A DNA stretch of 64,000 nucleotides from Mauremys mutica (taxonomy: Eukaryota > Chordata > Testudines > Geoemydidae), in contig NC_059081.1 of NCBI RefSeq assembly GCF_020497125.1, positions 17,393,105 through 17,457,104 of the forward strand, given 5' to 3'. The position numbers and the translations under genes were made by a program. Below are positions 26,101 to 37,667 of the stretch, piece after piece. Position 1 is the first letter of the stretch. The number at the start of each line of letters is the position of its first letter. The notes under the pieces are model-generated. The model did not search any database. It worked only from the letters and a program-made list of their open reading frames with translations, and was not told where the DNA came from.

Positions 26101-26497
26101 CAGCAGGATGGAACTGAAAGGAGGAAATACACTGACTAATGCACCAGAGTGAGATTGATTCCTGCATTGTGATCTTTACATACCTGGACCATGCATTTGC
26201 TCCTTGATTTCATGCTTTAAGAACCTGTGCAGAGATTGTGAAGCTGTTGGGAAGCCATGGCATTCTTTACTCCGTGGAAACTATCTTCTCAGAAACTTGG
26301 CTTTTTTCTGGTGACTTTTGGCTTTATTTGGGGAATGATGCTTCTGCATTTTACTATTCAGCAGCGAACTCAGCATGAAAGCAGTTCAGTGCTTCGTGAG
26401 CAAATATTGGATCTCAGCAAAAGATATATCAAAGCATTGGCAGAAGAAAATAGAAATGTGGTTGATGGGCCTTATGTTGGGACGATGACAGCATATG
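26101..26497 (+). CDS. MGAT5: MGAT5 first coding exon (5'UTR 26101-26256, CDS 26257-26497)
   Basis: N-terminal exon of alpha-1,6-mannosylglycoprotein 6-beta-N-acetylglucosaminyltransferase (GnT-V), a type II Golgi membrane enzyme that adds beta1,6-GlcNAc to N-glycans to give tri/tetra-antennary branches. The exon starts after a T-rich tract ending in TTGGCAG (acceptor AG at 26099-26100) and ends before a strong donor GTGAGT at 26498. The ATG at 26257 sits in a good Kozak context (GCCATGG). The 80 complete codons show a short tail (residues 1-13, MAFFTPWKLSSQK), one hydrophobic signal anchor (about 14-32, with FFLVTFGFIWGMM) and the start of a polar stem containing LDLSKRYIKALAEENRN. All of this closely matches the mammalian enzyme as I know it. 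The exon ends in phase 1; the split codon (G|AT, Asp81) is completed by the exon at 41194. Catalytic exons are not in the window. Confidence 0.96.
26108..26152 (+). promoter_or_regulatory. upstream ORF 1 in the MGAT5 5'UTR
   Basis: ATG at 26108-26110 opens 14 codons and stops at TGA 26150-26152, 104 nt before the MGAT5 start. The context AGGATGG (purine at -3, G at +4) is favourable for initiation. That it lowers MGAT5 translation is inference; conservation in other species was not checked. Confidence 0.5.
26191..26220 (+). promoter_or_regulatory. upstream ORF 2 in the MGAT5 5'UTR
   Basis: ATG at 26191 opens 9 codons ending at TAA 26218-26220, 36 nt before the MGAT5 ATG. A second in-frame ATG lies at 26212. 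With the ORF at 26108 this gives two short upstream ORFs in the same leader exon. Function is inference only. Confidence 0.45.
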
Positions 26498-27971
26498 GTG
26501 AGTGCATGTTCTAGAATACCTAGAAGCTTCCTAGAAAAAATGCTGGTTAATAAATTTGTTTTCTCAACATTAATTATGGCCCAAAAAATTGACCTTATAA
26601 TACAGCCAAATTGACCAAGCTGTGTACTGGCAATCTCCCCAAGGACAGTGGGAGGAAATCCTCTGCTCACAAGGTGTGGAGGAGCAGTGGAGCCATTCTG
26701 CTGTAGGTTGAAGTGTAGTGCCTTGTGGCTTCTTCAGTCCACTGGTCATTCTCTTCCATAGTCTTAATTACCGATTTACCAGTCCTGTCCCTTAAGCCTA
26801 TTGGGCTCAAAGCCCCAGCAGAGTAGGGTTCTGTGGTGCTGAATCCATACTTAAAATCCCCCAAATCCAGCCTTCGTTTTCCTCAGTGGAACTGTACAAT
26901 TACTGTAAGAGTGGATGACTGTGGGGGGGAAATGCACCATTTAATTCTGTAACTGTAATATTTGTACTCATGTTAAGCAGTAAACATTTGCCTTTATAAT
27001 GGAAACTTCAGCACTACATTGATTCTGTTTTAAAATAATTATCTGTACTAACTAAGGTTAATGGGTTTTCTGGCCACAATCTGTCCAGCAGACAGAATAT
27101 AACCAGTCATCAATAGGAACAATCAAGTCACTCTCTCACAAATCCCCAACTACTTTGCGATCTCTTAGTTTAGTCTGCACTTTCTAGATTCAGGGGCAGC
27201 TCTGCCTCTGTGGTTTGAATGTGATGCTTCAGTTTTTTCTATTCTTACAGAAAAATTCCAAGCTAAGATTATTAATAGCTGGCAGTGACCAATGCGGTTC
27301 CTGCCTTTCCACTGGCTGAGAACCAAAGTTTGTTCTTCAGCCTTGCCAGAGAGATTCTTCTCAAAATGGTCTGGTTTCAGTTCACATTATTCTTTTTTGT
27401 TGAAAGATGAATTGGAGTATGTATAAAACCTTGGAAAACTGAGAACCCACATGGAAAAGTCTCAGTGATACAAGGGGAAGGTGCTAGAGTTTGAAACATG
27501 CCTAAAAATCGAAAAGAAGTGTTGTCTTAGAAACACCATAAAAAACGATCACCAGAATGTATCATACTCCTGTGATGATTAATATGAAGTTGCAGCAGCT
27601 GGGTTTGTAGTAGAAAGGATGCAAACAGCACAGCTAGATCACATATATGTTGCCCCAACATTCAGCAATACTGGGCTGGAGAAAGTGTGTGAATGTGCCA
27701 ATATCTGGTATGACCCCGCACATAGACTCAGCTTAATTCTATTTATCGGACAAGCCCAACGTTATATACCCTGCCAGTAAATTACTTATTTTGCTTAGGT
27801 GAAGAAAAGGAAAAGCTTTTATTGATATGGTGATGCTTCGGTGTCATATGGTATACTCATCCAACAATGGTTCTGAAGCTTGCTTCCATGACATTATATT
27901 GGGAGATGGAAGGGACCCAGTTGCATTTTTTTGTGTCAGGTGGGGCTGTCCTTAGACTAGTGTTTCACCCA

Positions 27972-28427
27972 TAGGCACCAACTTCCCCTCTGCCTGTTGG
28001 GTGCTCGACCCCGGCCCCGCCTCTTCCCGCCTCTGGACCACCCTTGCCCCGCCCCCATTCCACCCCTTTTCCAACATCCCTGCCCCACCCTGCCTTTTCC
28101 CACCCCAGCCCCACCCCGATTCCACCCCTTCCCCAATGTCCCCACCCCAATTCCACCCTCTTTCCCCAAATCCCCACCTCTGCATTGCCTCTTCTCCGCC
28201 TTCTCCCCTGAGCACACCACTTCCCCGCTCCTCCCCCTCACTCCCGGAAAGTCCTAAGTGCCGCCAAACAGTTGGGGGGGAGGGGCGGGAGTTGGAGGAG
28301 CGGGGACATGGCGTGCTGTGGGGGGGAGAAGGAGGCGAGGAGGGGGGAGCTTGGCTGCTGGTGAGTGCGGAACACCCGCTAATTTTTCCCCGTGGATGCT
28401 CCAGCCCCGGCAGTCAGCGCCTATGCC
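27972..28427. mobile_element. C-rich MITE, probable hAT type
   Basis: The left end (C)CATAGGCACCAACTT and the right end CAGCGCCTATG are inverted. TTCACCCA occurs at 27964-27971 and 28428-28435 but overlaps the terminal repeat, so only about six bases are a clear duplication. C-rich left half, G-rich right half. Confidence 0.65.
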
Positions 28428-28489
28428 TTCACCCACTCCTCACAGCGGGGAGAGGAAGACACCTCTTGCCACTTCTATAACAAAATGGC

Positions 28490-28728
28490 GATGAAATTGT
28501 ATTGATAAATGCAAAGTAATACACAGTGGAAAAATAATCCCACCTATACGTAGAAAGTGATGGGGTTTAAATTAGCTGTTACCACTCAAGAAAGAGATCT
28601 TGGTGTCATCCTGGATAGTTCTCTGAAAACATCTGCTCAATGTGCACTGGCAGTCAAAAAAACTAACAATGTTAGGAACCATTAGGAAAGAGAGTTAATA
28701 AAACAGAAAATATCATAATGACACTATT
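28490..28728 (+). mobile_element. Outer CR1 fragment, left half
   Basis: CR1-like coding remnant with a TQERDLGVILDSS-like stretch at about 28587-28625 and TSAQCALAVKK after it. It stops at ACACTATT (28728) and resumes at about 31417 with TATGGTATGCCCAGTCTTTG. The later nest sits between the halves. Confidence 0.7.
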
Positions 28729-29373
28729 TAAGAACATAAAAACTGCCATACTGGGTCACACGTGTGGTCCATCTATCTCCATATCCTGTCTCTAACAGTG
28801 GCTAGTACCTGATGCTTCAGAAGGAATGAACAAAACAGGGTAATTTCAAGCTATTCATCCCTTATCATCCAGTCTCAGCTTCTGGTAGTTGGAGGTTTAG
28901 GGACACCTGGAAATGGAGTTCCACCCCTACCATCTTGGCTAATAGCCATTCCTTGTACTTATCCTCCATGAATTTATCTAATTCTTTTTTTAATCCAGTT
29001 ATACTTTTAGCCCCAGAACATTCGGTGGTTCCACAGGTTGTGAGAAGTAGTACTTCCTTTTGTTTGTTTCAAACCTGCTGCCTGTTAATTTCATCAGGTG
29101 TTACATGAAGGAGTAAATAACACTTACTCACTTTCTCCATGCCGTTTGTGGTTTTATAGACCACCATCTCATCCTCCCTTAGTTGTCTCTCTTCTAAACT
29201 GAACAGTCCCAGTCTTTATAATCTTTCCTTCTCTAGAAGCTGTTCCATATCCTGAATCATTTTTGTTGCCCTTCTCTGCACCTTTTCCAGTTCTAATATA
29301 TCTTTTTTAGGTGAGGTGACCAGAACTGCACTCAGTACGTTAGGTGTGGGCGTACCATGTATTTACATAGTGC

Positions 29374-31208
29374 AGGGGTTCTCAACCTTTCCAGAATACT
29401 GTACCCTTTTCAGGAGTTTGATTTTTGTCTTGCATACCCCAAGTTTCACCTCACTTAACTCTATTTTGGCTGCTTTCCTGGGCAACACAGTATGGGGAGG
29501 AGCTGAGCAGCCATCAGTGGTGAAAGAACAGGTTAACGACTATTTAGAAAAGCTGGACATGCACAAGTCCATGGGTCCAGATCTAATGCATCCGAGGTGC
29601 TGAGGGAATTGGCTGATGTGATTGCAGAGCCATTATCTTTGAAAAACTTGTGGCAATCGGGGGAGGTCCCGGACGATTGGAAAAAGGCAACTATAGTGCC
29701 CATCTTTTAAAAAGGGAAGAAGGAGAACCTGGGGAACTACAGCCTCACCTCAGTCCGGGAAAAATCATGAAGCAGGTCCTCAAGGAAACCATTTAGAAGC
29801 ACTTGGAGGAGAGGAAGGTGATCAGGAACAGTCAACATAGATTCATCAAGGGCAAGTCATGCCTGACCAACCTGACTGCCTTCTGTGATGAGATAACTGG
29901 CTCCGTGGTTATGGGGAAATCAGTGGACATGATATATTTTGACTTTAGCAAAGCTTTTGATACGGTCTCCCACAGTATTCTTGCCAGCAAGTTAAAAAAA
30001 AGTGTGGGCTGGATGAATGGACTATAAGGTGGATAGAAAGCTGGCTAGATTGTCAGGCTCAACGGGTAGTGATCAATGGCTCAATGTCTAGTTGGCAGCC
30101 GGTATCAAGTGGAGTGCCCCAGGGGTCAGTCCTGGGGCCAGTTGTTTTCAACATCTTTATTAATGATCTGGATGATGGGATGGATTGCACCGTCAGCAAG
30201 TTCACAGATGACACTAAGCTGAGGGGAGAGGTAGATATGCTGGAGGGTAGGGTAGGTCACTCTGGACCCTATGACAAATAGGAGGATTGAGCCAAAAGAA
30301 ATTGGATGAGGTTCAACAAGGACAAGTGCAGAGTCCAGCACTTAAGATGGAAGAATCTCATGCACCGCTACAGACTGGGGACCAACTGGCTAAGCAGCAG
30401 TTCTGCAGAAAAGGACCTGGGGATTACAGTGGATGAGAAGCTGGATGAGAGTCAGCAGTGTGCGCCTGTTTGCGAAGAAGGCTAATGGCATATTGGGTTG
30501 CAATTAGTAGGAGCACTGCCAGCAGATCGAGGGAAGTGATTATTCCCCTCTATTCAGCCCTGATGAGGCCACATCTGGAGTGTCGCATCCAGGTTTGGGC
30601 CCCCCGTTACAGAAGAGATGTGGACAAATTGGAGAGAGTCCAGTGGAGGGCAATGAAAATGATCAGGGGGCTGGGGCACACGACTTAAAAGGAGAGGCTG
30701 AGGGAATTGGGCTTGTTTAGTCTGCAGAAGAGGCGAGTGAGGGGGGATTTGATAGCAGCCTTCAACTACCTGAAGAGGGGTTCCAAAGAGGATGGAGCTC
30801 GGCTGTTCTCAGTTGTGGCAGATGACAGAATAAGAAGCAATGGTCTCAAGCTGCAGTGTGGGAGGTCTAGGTTGGATATTAGGAAACACTATTTCACTAG
30901 GAGGGTGGTGAAGCACTGGAATGGGTTACCTAGGGAGGTGGTGGAATCTCTATCCTTAGAGGTTTTTAAGGCCCGGCTTGCCAGTGCCCTGGCTGGGATG
31001 ATTTAATCGGTATTGATCTTGCTTTGAGCAGGGGGTTGGGCTAGATGACCTCCTGAGGTCTCTTCCAAGCCTAATTTTCTATGATTCTATATAAAATTTT
31101 AGTTTGTACTGACTTCACTAGTGCTTTTTATGTAGCCTTTTGTAAAACTAGGCAGATATCCAGATGAGTTGGTGTACCGCCCTGAAAGACCCTGGTTGAG
31201 AACCACTG
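29374..31208. mobile_element. hAT element with perfect 8-bp TSD, carrying a CR1
   Basis: Ends CAGGGGTTCTCAACC (29374) and GGTTGAGAACCACTG (31208) are inverted repeats. ACATAGTG occurs immediately outside both (29366-29373 and 31209-31216), an exact 8-bp duplication. Most of its length is the CR1 at 29496-31092; without it the element is only about 240 bp, a MITE. Confidence 0.93.
29496..31092 (+). pseudogene. CR1 LINE ORF2 remnant (reverse transcriptase to 3' end)
   Basis: 5'-truncated CR1. Visible segments are KLDMHKSMGPDLMHPR (about 29550), HRFIKGKSCLTNLTAF and the RT motif [18 protein letters not shown] (29803-30000), then [20 protein letters not shown] (about 30114-30170). The catalytic box has decayed to FTDDTKL where FADDTK is usual. 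The reading frame changes at least twice, so it is dead. The 3'UTR ends at 31060-31092 with GAGGTCTCTTCC and TTCTATGATTCTAT, the CR1 terminus. It sits in the hAT at 29374-31208. Confidence 0.93.
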
Positions 31209-31416
31209 ACATAGTGGCATTATGATATTTTCTGTCATGTTATCTAACCCTTCCCTAATCATTCCTAATGTTCTGTTAGCTTTTTTGACTACTGCTGCCC
31301 ATTGAGCAGGTGTTCTCCTAGAACTATCCACAATGACTCCAAGATCTTTTTGTTGTGTGGCAACAGCTAATTTAGACCTTCATCATTTTGTCTGTATAGC
31401 TGGGATTATTTTTTCT

Positions 31417-31525
31417 AATGCCTATGGTATGCCCAGTCTTTGAATACTGCATGCATTTCTGATCACCTCATATCAAAAGAGAGATTAGAATCAGAAAAGG
31501 TTCAGAGAAAGAATGCGTAGGTGTG
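31417..31525 (+). mobile_element. Outer CR1 fragment, right half
   Basis: Continues the CR1 reading broken at 28728. It carries the FEYCMHF/SPHIKRE-like segment that follows the IIMPLY region in CR1 ORF2. Low length, so the identification rests on the join. Confidence 0.6.
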
Positions 31526-33024
31526 AAATTGCTGTGAATTGTGAGTAGTCCAAAATCCAAACTCATTTACATCATGCTCTTCAGAGACCATCTTGAACCC
31601 AGTATGATTCAGTCCACTGCTAATTTTTACTACAGGTTCCCAGTACTTACGTCTGCTGTGACTGTGATTATCTATATATTATCTCTGTTTAAAATCTGTC
31701 ATTGCCATTTACTGAGAAACTTGATCTGTCAGTTCAGATGTGTGAAGTGATTTCTCAGTTTAGATGTGTGAAGTGATTCAAGAGACGCTGAATAAAAAAT
31801 AATCAAAAACTTGACAATTGCTTGTATGTGTTTTCTGATCTTTTCCATTTCAATTCTGATTTTTGCTGTCTCTTAATAAAATTACATTTCGTAAAACAGT
31901 TTTAAAAAGTAAAACCAGGTATTTAGTCCCAAGTGTAATCATGTATTTCTCTGAATCTTTTACCTACTATTGACAGCACTTATAGTAGTAAGTTTCACTG
32001 TTCCCTTTGTCCCATGTTTGTGTGGGTCCTTAAACAGAAACAGAGGAGAAATAAAGATTTTTTTTTTAAATAGGGAAAATGTGTAAAACCCACAGATATT
32101 GGCAAGGGCGCCCACATGGGCATATTATTCAAATTCTTGCTTTAATAAAAAAAAAAAGAGGGAAGGGGAGGGAAGGCTAGACTTCAGGTTGATGCTGCCC
32201 CTTTAAATCTAATGTAACTGTGTGTTCCTGACGTGTGTTCAGCTTTCTTTGTCACCTGTTATGATGGAGAGTAGTCTTCCTTTTAGACTATCTCAAGTTA
32301 ATTGCTAATTAGTTATTGAGATTATTTCCTCCAACATTTTATCAAAGAGAAATCTTACTGATGTTTCTTCTAGACCTGTACAAGGTAGTTACGATGCCCT
32401 AGATTAGGGCTGCACGCTCACATAGTTAGGAGCCGTTCATTTTCTTTGTGGGTATCCTCTTTCCCTTCAGTGTGTGGGATGAAAGCACCTCTTTACAGCA
32501 GATGCCAGAGATGCTGGGAGGGCATGCAGTTTCTGTTACTGCTTTGTTTCCTCTGAGAAGATTCCGGTGTTTCTGTGAATGTGTTTGCTCATGAGGTTGA
32601 GGTCACCATCCCCTAGGCAGCTGACTATTATATTGCTATGTGGCTTAGATAACAACTAGCCCTTGTTCTCTGATTGTTTTTATTTGTGTCTGACAGCCTG
32701 CAGACATACCAACTTGTATTGTGATCCCATTAAATATCACAAGCTAAGCAGAGTTGGGTTAGATTGTATGGAAGACCCTCCACAAAGAAAGCCCAGATTT
32801 CTGCAAAGAATGGTGATGTTCATTCAGTAGGTGGTGCTCTTCCCTTTGAATCAGTTCTTAGCCAATGTCCCATCATTAAGTAAGGGTGCTGTAGCCTCAG
32901 CTGATCAGCAAAACATAAAGTGTCACCTGTCATCAGAGGTTTTATAGCATCTTTTGTAAAATTAGGGCTGCATTAATGTGTTCTAGCCAAAATTCAAGTA
33001 CGCAGGATGTCATTAGCTAAAGTG

Positions 33025-33292
33025 GGCCTTGGGGGAGGCGGGGGGCGGAGGGCTCTGCGTGTGCTGCCCTTGCCGCGCCTTCAGCTACCTCCCCCGAAGC
33101 TCCTATTGGCTGCAGTTCCCCATTCCCGGCCAATGGGACCTGCAGGGGACGGTGCCTGAAAGCAAGGGCAATGCATAGAGCCCTCTGCGCCCCCGCCCGG
33201 GGGCCGCAGGGATTTGGTGCCGGCCACTTCTGAGAGCAGCACAGGGCCCACAGATCCGGCCCACGGGCCGTAGTTTGCCCCCCTGCTCTAAT
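33025..33292. mobile_element. GC-rich hAT-type fragment, right end
   Basis: Ends GATCCGGCCCACGGGCCGTA followed by TTTGCCCCCCTG, the terminus seen at 2080-2122. GC-rich interior with ATTGGCTGCAG and its partner GGCCAATGGGACCTGCAG. The left terminus is not identified. Confidence 0.65.
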
Positions 33293-35309
33293 CCTAACCT
33301 ACTTCACAGGAAACAAACTTACTGTTTTTGTTTAAGAAAAGAGAGTGAGATCCTTAGTTAAACAGGTGCTATGTAAGTGCAAAGTAACAATAATTAAATA
33401 TATATACTTTGCAGCTTCACACATTTTATGTGCAAATTGGGGGTTTTGAAGATGAAGGATTAAGATGTTTGCAATGAAGTATTTTCAGTGACAGTATGAC
33501 TAGTGCTCTGTGTAAAGAATAATGAATAAGAATAATGCCATACTTGAGTTGGGTGTCCATTGAGCAGTGCATCAAATTAAGTCTCAAACTTTTAATATAC
33601 GTAACTATTTTATTTGAAGGCCAAATGCTTGTTAATGGTCAGTATTTATCACAGTAGTCAGAAGATGCTGATCCACTATTCAATGAAAGCCTCCCCAAAC
33701 TGTTGCCATGTTTCTGAAGCCTCAGTCTTTAATAGCCATTGAACAATCACAACTCTCCTGATACCTCCATTTGTTTTGTCTCCTTTTGAAAATAATCAGT
33801 CCATTTTAATTTTCACACAGCAACATTTTTTTTTTACCGATTTATATATTTCCTCTATTTTATAGCCGGTGTTCTAGACATGGGCATCTTTTAACTTTGG
33901 TCTGTTGTGTAATTTTATTTTTAAACTTTAGAATAGTATAAATGGGGGTGGGTGGGAAAATTTTTTGTTTTCATCACATCAGATAGACACACATTCTTAG
34001 CTTCCCCTCCTACTTTTTAATTTGCACCCAAGTGATAACTTTCAGGTGCCTGCCTGTTTTCCTACTCTGCAGTCCAATTAGTGCAGTTGGCAGCACTGTA
34101 CAAGGCCCTTTTTTTGTGTTACTCTTCTCACTGTATTTTGTACACTGCCGCACTGCAGGTAACATTGTTTTTTAATCTTTAATTCACCTACCTTATTTCT
34201 AGGTTTACTCCTTCGGCATTGTACTTTTGTGCAGGTTCCTTGCTCTCCTTTTTCCCTTCAATCTGATATTAGTAGCAATGGCCTCTGGAGCCCTGCCTTT
34301 AAATTACATTCGTGGAACTGTTTAACATATTCATTGTAACTCTGTTTAAATGTTGTTTGCCTGGCCAGGGTGGATCAGACATGATCATTTTCAAATTGGT
34401 CAGTTCCTAGTTTGGAACAAGTTATGAATAAAATTTTAAAATGCTTTATGCTTGGTTTGCCACTTAGCCACACAGACCATTTTTAAACCATGCTAATATA
34501 TCTTCGAGCCTTCTTCTGAATGGATCTTTTAAGTGACTGGCACCTGCTGCCTTTAGGTAGTTTGAACGTTCTTCTGTGGCTCAGTGAGACCTGAACTATT
34601 GAGGTATGGGCTATTTGGTTCCCCATTATTGCTTCCTAGCCCTGTAGGGTGGAGTCTATTTGAATGTCAATCCGGTCGTTTTTCAAGGCTCTGTCATTAA
34701 AGAACTACCACGGTAGCACTGTCTCGGCCTTCCCTAGGAGCCATCAGTATTTTCTCTAGCTAACTTTTTTGGGTCACTGTCATTCCTTTTGAATATGGAA
34801 ATCTAATTAGTTTGTTGTCACCAATGGCATAATACTAAAACCCTGACTTTAGTGAGAGAGGATGCTAGACTGACAATCAACATTACATTTAATTATCAAG
34901 AAGCTTTACATATGAAATCTTCCTTAACAAAATTATAGGGGAACAGAATTTCAATAAATTCCCATGAGTGATGTTTTAAAATAAGGTGTTTCTGATTACC
35001 ATCTTGCTTCCATAATTTCACCCCTTCTGCTTTATCATCAGGCATGACTTTAACAATCAATATCATGGGAACAGTTAGGCTTAAAGGTTAATTCTTTAGG
35101 TTGTTTAAAAGCTGGGGTTTCAAAATTTTAAGTGGCACATTATATGAACTGTTTTCTAGCTTTAGAAATTTCAGAGAGATTAATGGGAAGGCAGGGAACC
35201 TGAGGGCAACAGTAATAAGAACATGCATTTACAGAGGCTAACAATGTGCTCAACATGATGGTTCCAAAACACTTAAATGTTTTAATATCAGCAATCATTC
35301 CTAGCCCTC

Positions 35310-36291
35310 TGTCACAGTTCAGGGCAACTGCACCTCTGTTCCTCTTCGGTGGTCCAGCAATGGCACCTGCTCTAGGCTTCGTTCTCCTCTGGCTTTCTCC
35401 TCTCTTATCATAGAATATTAGGGTTAGAAGGGACCTCAGGAGGTCATCTAGTCCGACCCCCTGCTCAAAGCAGGACCGATCCCCAGACAGATTTTTACCC
35501 TAGTTCCCTAAATGGCCCCCTCAAGGATTGAACTCACAACCCTGGGTTTAGAGTGGAAATACCCTTCTGACCAGGGTATTCCAGATTGCCTGCCTATACT
35601 GTAACATCCAAGCCAGAGACTCTGCCTAAGCAGGCCTGCTTAGGTTCTCTTCAGAGACTAGTAATTGCCCACTATTATAAGGTACCACACCGCACTTCGT
35701 ATGCAAGTCCATTTAAAATCACTACAGAGAAAACACATTTAAAAACAATTATCCCCCATCCCTCCCCGCATGCATGCTAATAACCTTACTAGAGACCACC
35801 CCGACCATAACTTGGGCTCTGGCAGGAGCAGTCCTTCAAAACCCTATCCAAGGGGTTTCCTCATGGTTTCAAGTTTGTTACAGCTTCAGCTCAGATCAAG
35901 CACAGAGTCTTCCCTAAGGATTGGAGCCCTCTATAGACCTGTCCATTTGCAGAATCAGGAAGAAGGCCTGGAGTCTATTTAAAATTAGGCTATTTACCCC
36001 AAAATCCTTTATCTGTTGGTTCCCGGAGAATTCAGATTGAACTAGTATATACAAACCTCTCCAGGAGGTGGCTTCAAATGGCTAATAATGGGAGGAATTA
36101 CATTAGCATCCCTCTGCTCCTTGAGGAGTTACATGTGATTCTATAATAATACATAGACAACTGCATTTTTAATACAATTGACCCCAAAGGTACTAATTCT
36201 AATTCAGTAATGTTCAAGTTAATTCGGTAAAGTTTATCTTAATTCCATAAGGTTTGTTCTGGATATTGCCGGATACTGTCAATTTGTCACA
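35310..36291. mobile_element. Solo LTR of an endogenous retrovirus, with perfect 5-bp TSD
   Basis: Begins TGTCACAGTT and ends ...TTTGTCACA, so TG...CA termini. CCCTC flanks both sides (35305-35309 and 36292-36296), a perfect 5-bp duplication. No internal retroviral genes are attached, so it is a recombined solo LTR. A turtle SINE is inserted at 35409-35551. Orientation was not settled. Confidence 0.8.
35409..35551 (-). mobile_element. Turtle tRNA-derived SINE with CR1-like tail
   Basis: On the minus strand it contains a B-box-like segment (reverse complement of 35522-35541, core GAGTTCAATCC), then GGGGGCCATTTAGGGAAC, and a 3' tail from GCTTTGAGCAGGGGGTCGGA to TATTCTATGA. The tail is the same as the CR1 3'UTR. 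The tRNA-like A-box end is missing. This structure is that of the pol III SINEs known from cryptodiran turtles and is the best taxonomic marker in the window. Confidence 0.85.
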
Positions 36292-36456
36292 CCCTCTATC
36301 TATAGCAAGTGCTTAATGGTAATCAAGAATTGCATTGGTCCAAAATCCAGAGCTTGCTCTATCAGTGCCAAAAATGCATTGCTACTCTGGACAACTGACA
36401 CCTTTAAGATCTTTTATGTTACATATCTTGTAAATGGAGCTCCCATCCTATACAGC

Positions 36457-36700
36457 AATGTTTCTCAACCTGGGGGTCATGGGATGGGTTTGGGAGTAGG
36501 AAGCAGGGTAACTTCTTGGGGCCCCATGCCACAGGGGGCCCTGGGAAGTGAATGTGCATGTTTCAGCCATGTGCCCCGCAAGGGTGCTGAAGCCCTGTGG
36601 CCAAAGCTTGAAGGTAGGGGCTTGCAAGTTTTTCTAGTGGGGGGGAGGGCTTCATGTTTTGTTTTGTCACCAGCTCAAAAAGATTGAAAAACACAGCATT
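36457..36700. mobile_element. Short hAT-like element
   Basis: Left CAATGTTTCTCAACCTGGG and right AAAAGATTGAAAAACACA are imperfect inverted ends of the 'TTTCTCAA' type. No duplication resolved. Confidence 0.45.
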
Positions 36701-37667
36701 TCCCGACAGGCTACAAGAAATTGGACCTTAAAATCACGTTGATAACTGTTTAATCTTTTTCTGTCACTCTGCTCCAATGTGACTGTTTCTTAAAATTTGC
36801 AATGATTAAAATTTATGTAAAAATGCTTTACAATATGGTATGTATATATATATTGACATTATTTCAACTTTTGAGTGATAGATATATAATATATATGTTT
36901 TCATTTTGTACTCTCTGTGCTTTCATTTGTTATGCTCTTTGGAAGTAAAGAAAACAGTGCCAGTGAAGGAAGATATGCATAGCTAGAGTATCCTTAAAGT
37001 AGGTGTAATTCATTTTCTTTTCAGGTAGCTTTCCATAACTTTAAACTTAACAGCCTTTCTGCATAAACTTTCTCTTGTTTGCACAAATATTTGACTGCTG
37101 ATTAAAAACTCATTAGAAACACTAAAAACATATGACAAAACTAAACCCAGTGTAAAGCAAGCGAATCTCTGCTTATGAATTATAATTGAAAATTCTACCA
37201 CATGTCAAATTATAGATCAGAAAACCATTTGATTTTAAAGTTATGAAAAGAAGATAATTACACATTTTAAACCTATTTTTGCATGATTAACAGCGTAATG
37301 GTAGCATCTGTTGAATATATGTAAATTCTTGAGATGGTGCCATAAATAGGCAAACTCCAGGACATTCAAAGTTTAGGCCAGCACTGTAATCCTTGTATAA
37401 TTATGTCCTTTTCTCCCCTTTCCCACATTGTCATGAGGTAAAGACAATCTGTCAACTTTTCTGTAACATTTTCTGAATTCTGAATTTTATACTTTTTATT
37501 TGTTGTTCATTAATCAACTTCCTCATATTCTTCCTATGTTGTTTTGCACAATATGCATTTTTCCCCACTCTACTTGCGTGGGGTGGCTCTAGTGATATGG
37601 TATATTACATTATTGGTATATGGTATAAAAGTCAGAGTTTGCATGATCAGGAAGAAGCCAAATGTAT

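Larger units (their letters stand above)
28729..31416 (-). mobile_element. Minus-strand CR1, interrupted by a hAT element
   Basis: On the minus strand it begins near 31416 and reads through SSRRTPAQWAAVVKKANRTL and TENIIMPLC at 31217-31330. It is cut by the hAT at 29374-31208 and resumes at 29373 with YMVRPHL-like sequence. It ends with the CR1 3' end at 28729-28760 (reverse of ...CAGTATGGCAGTTTTTATGTTCTTA). The same 3' end type occurs at 19090-19325 and 42428-42560. Confidence 0.8.

Noticed and set aside
26498..26514. Continuation of the MGAT5 frame past the exon end to a stop at 26512-26514
   Set aside because: GTGAGT donor at 26498 and the phase-matched exon at 41194 show this is intron read-through only.
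27952..28494. Cluster of proline- or glycine-rich open frames
   Set aside because: C-rich/G-rich composition of a MITE gives frames on both strands.
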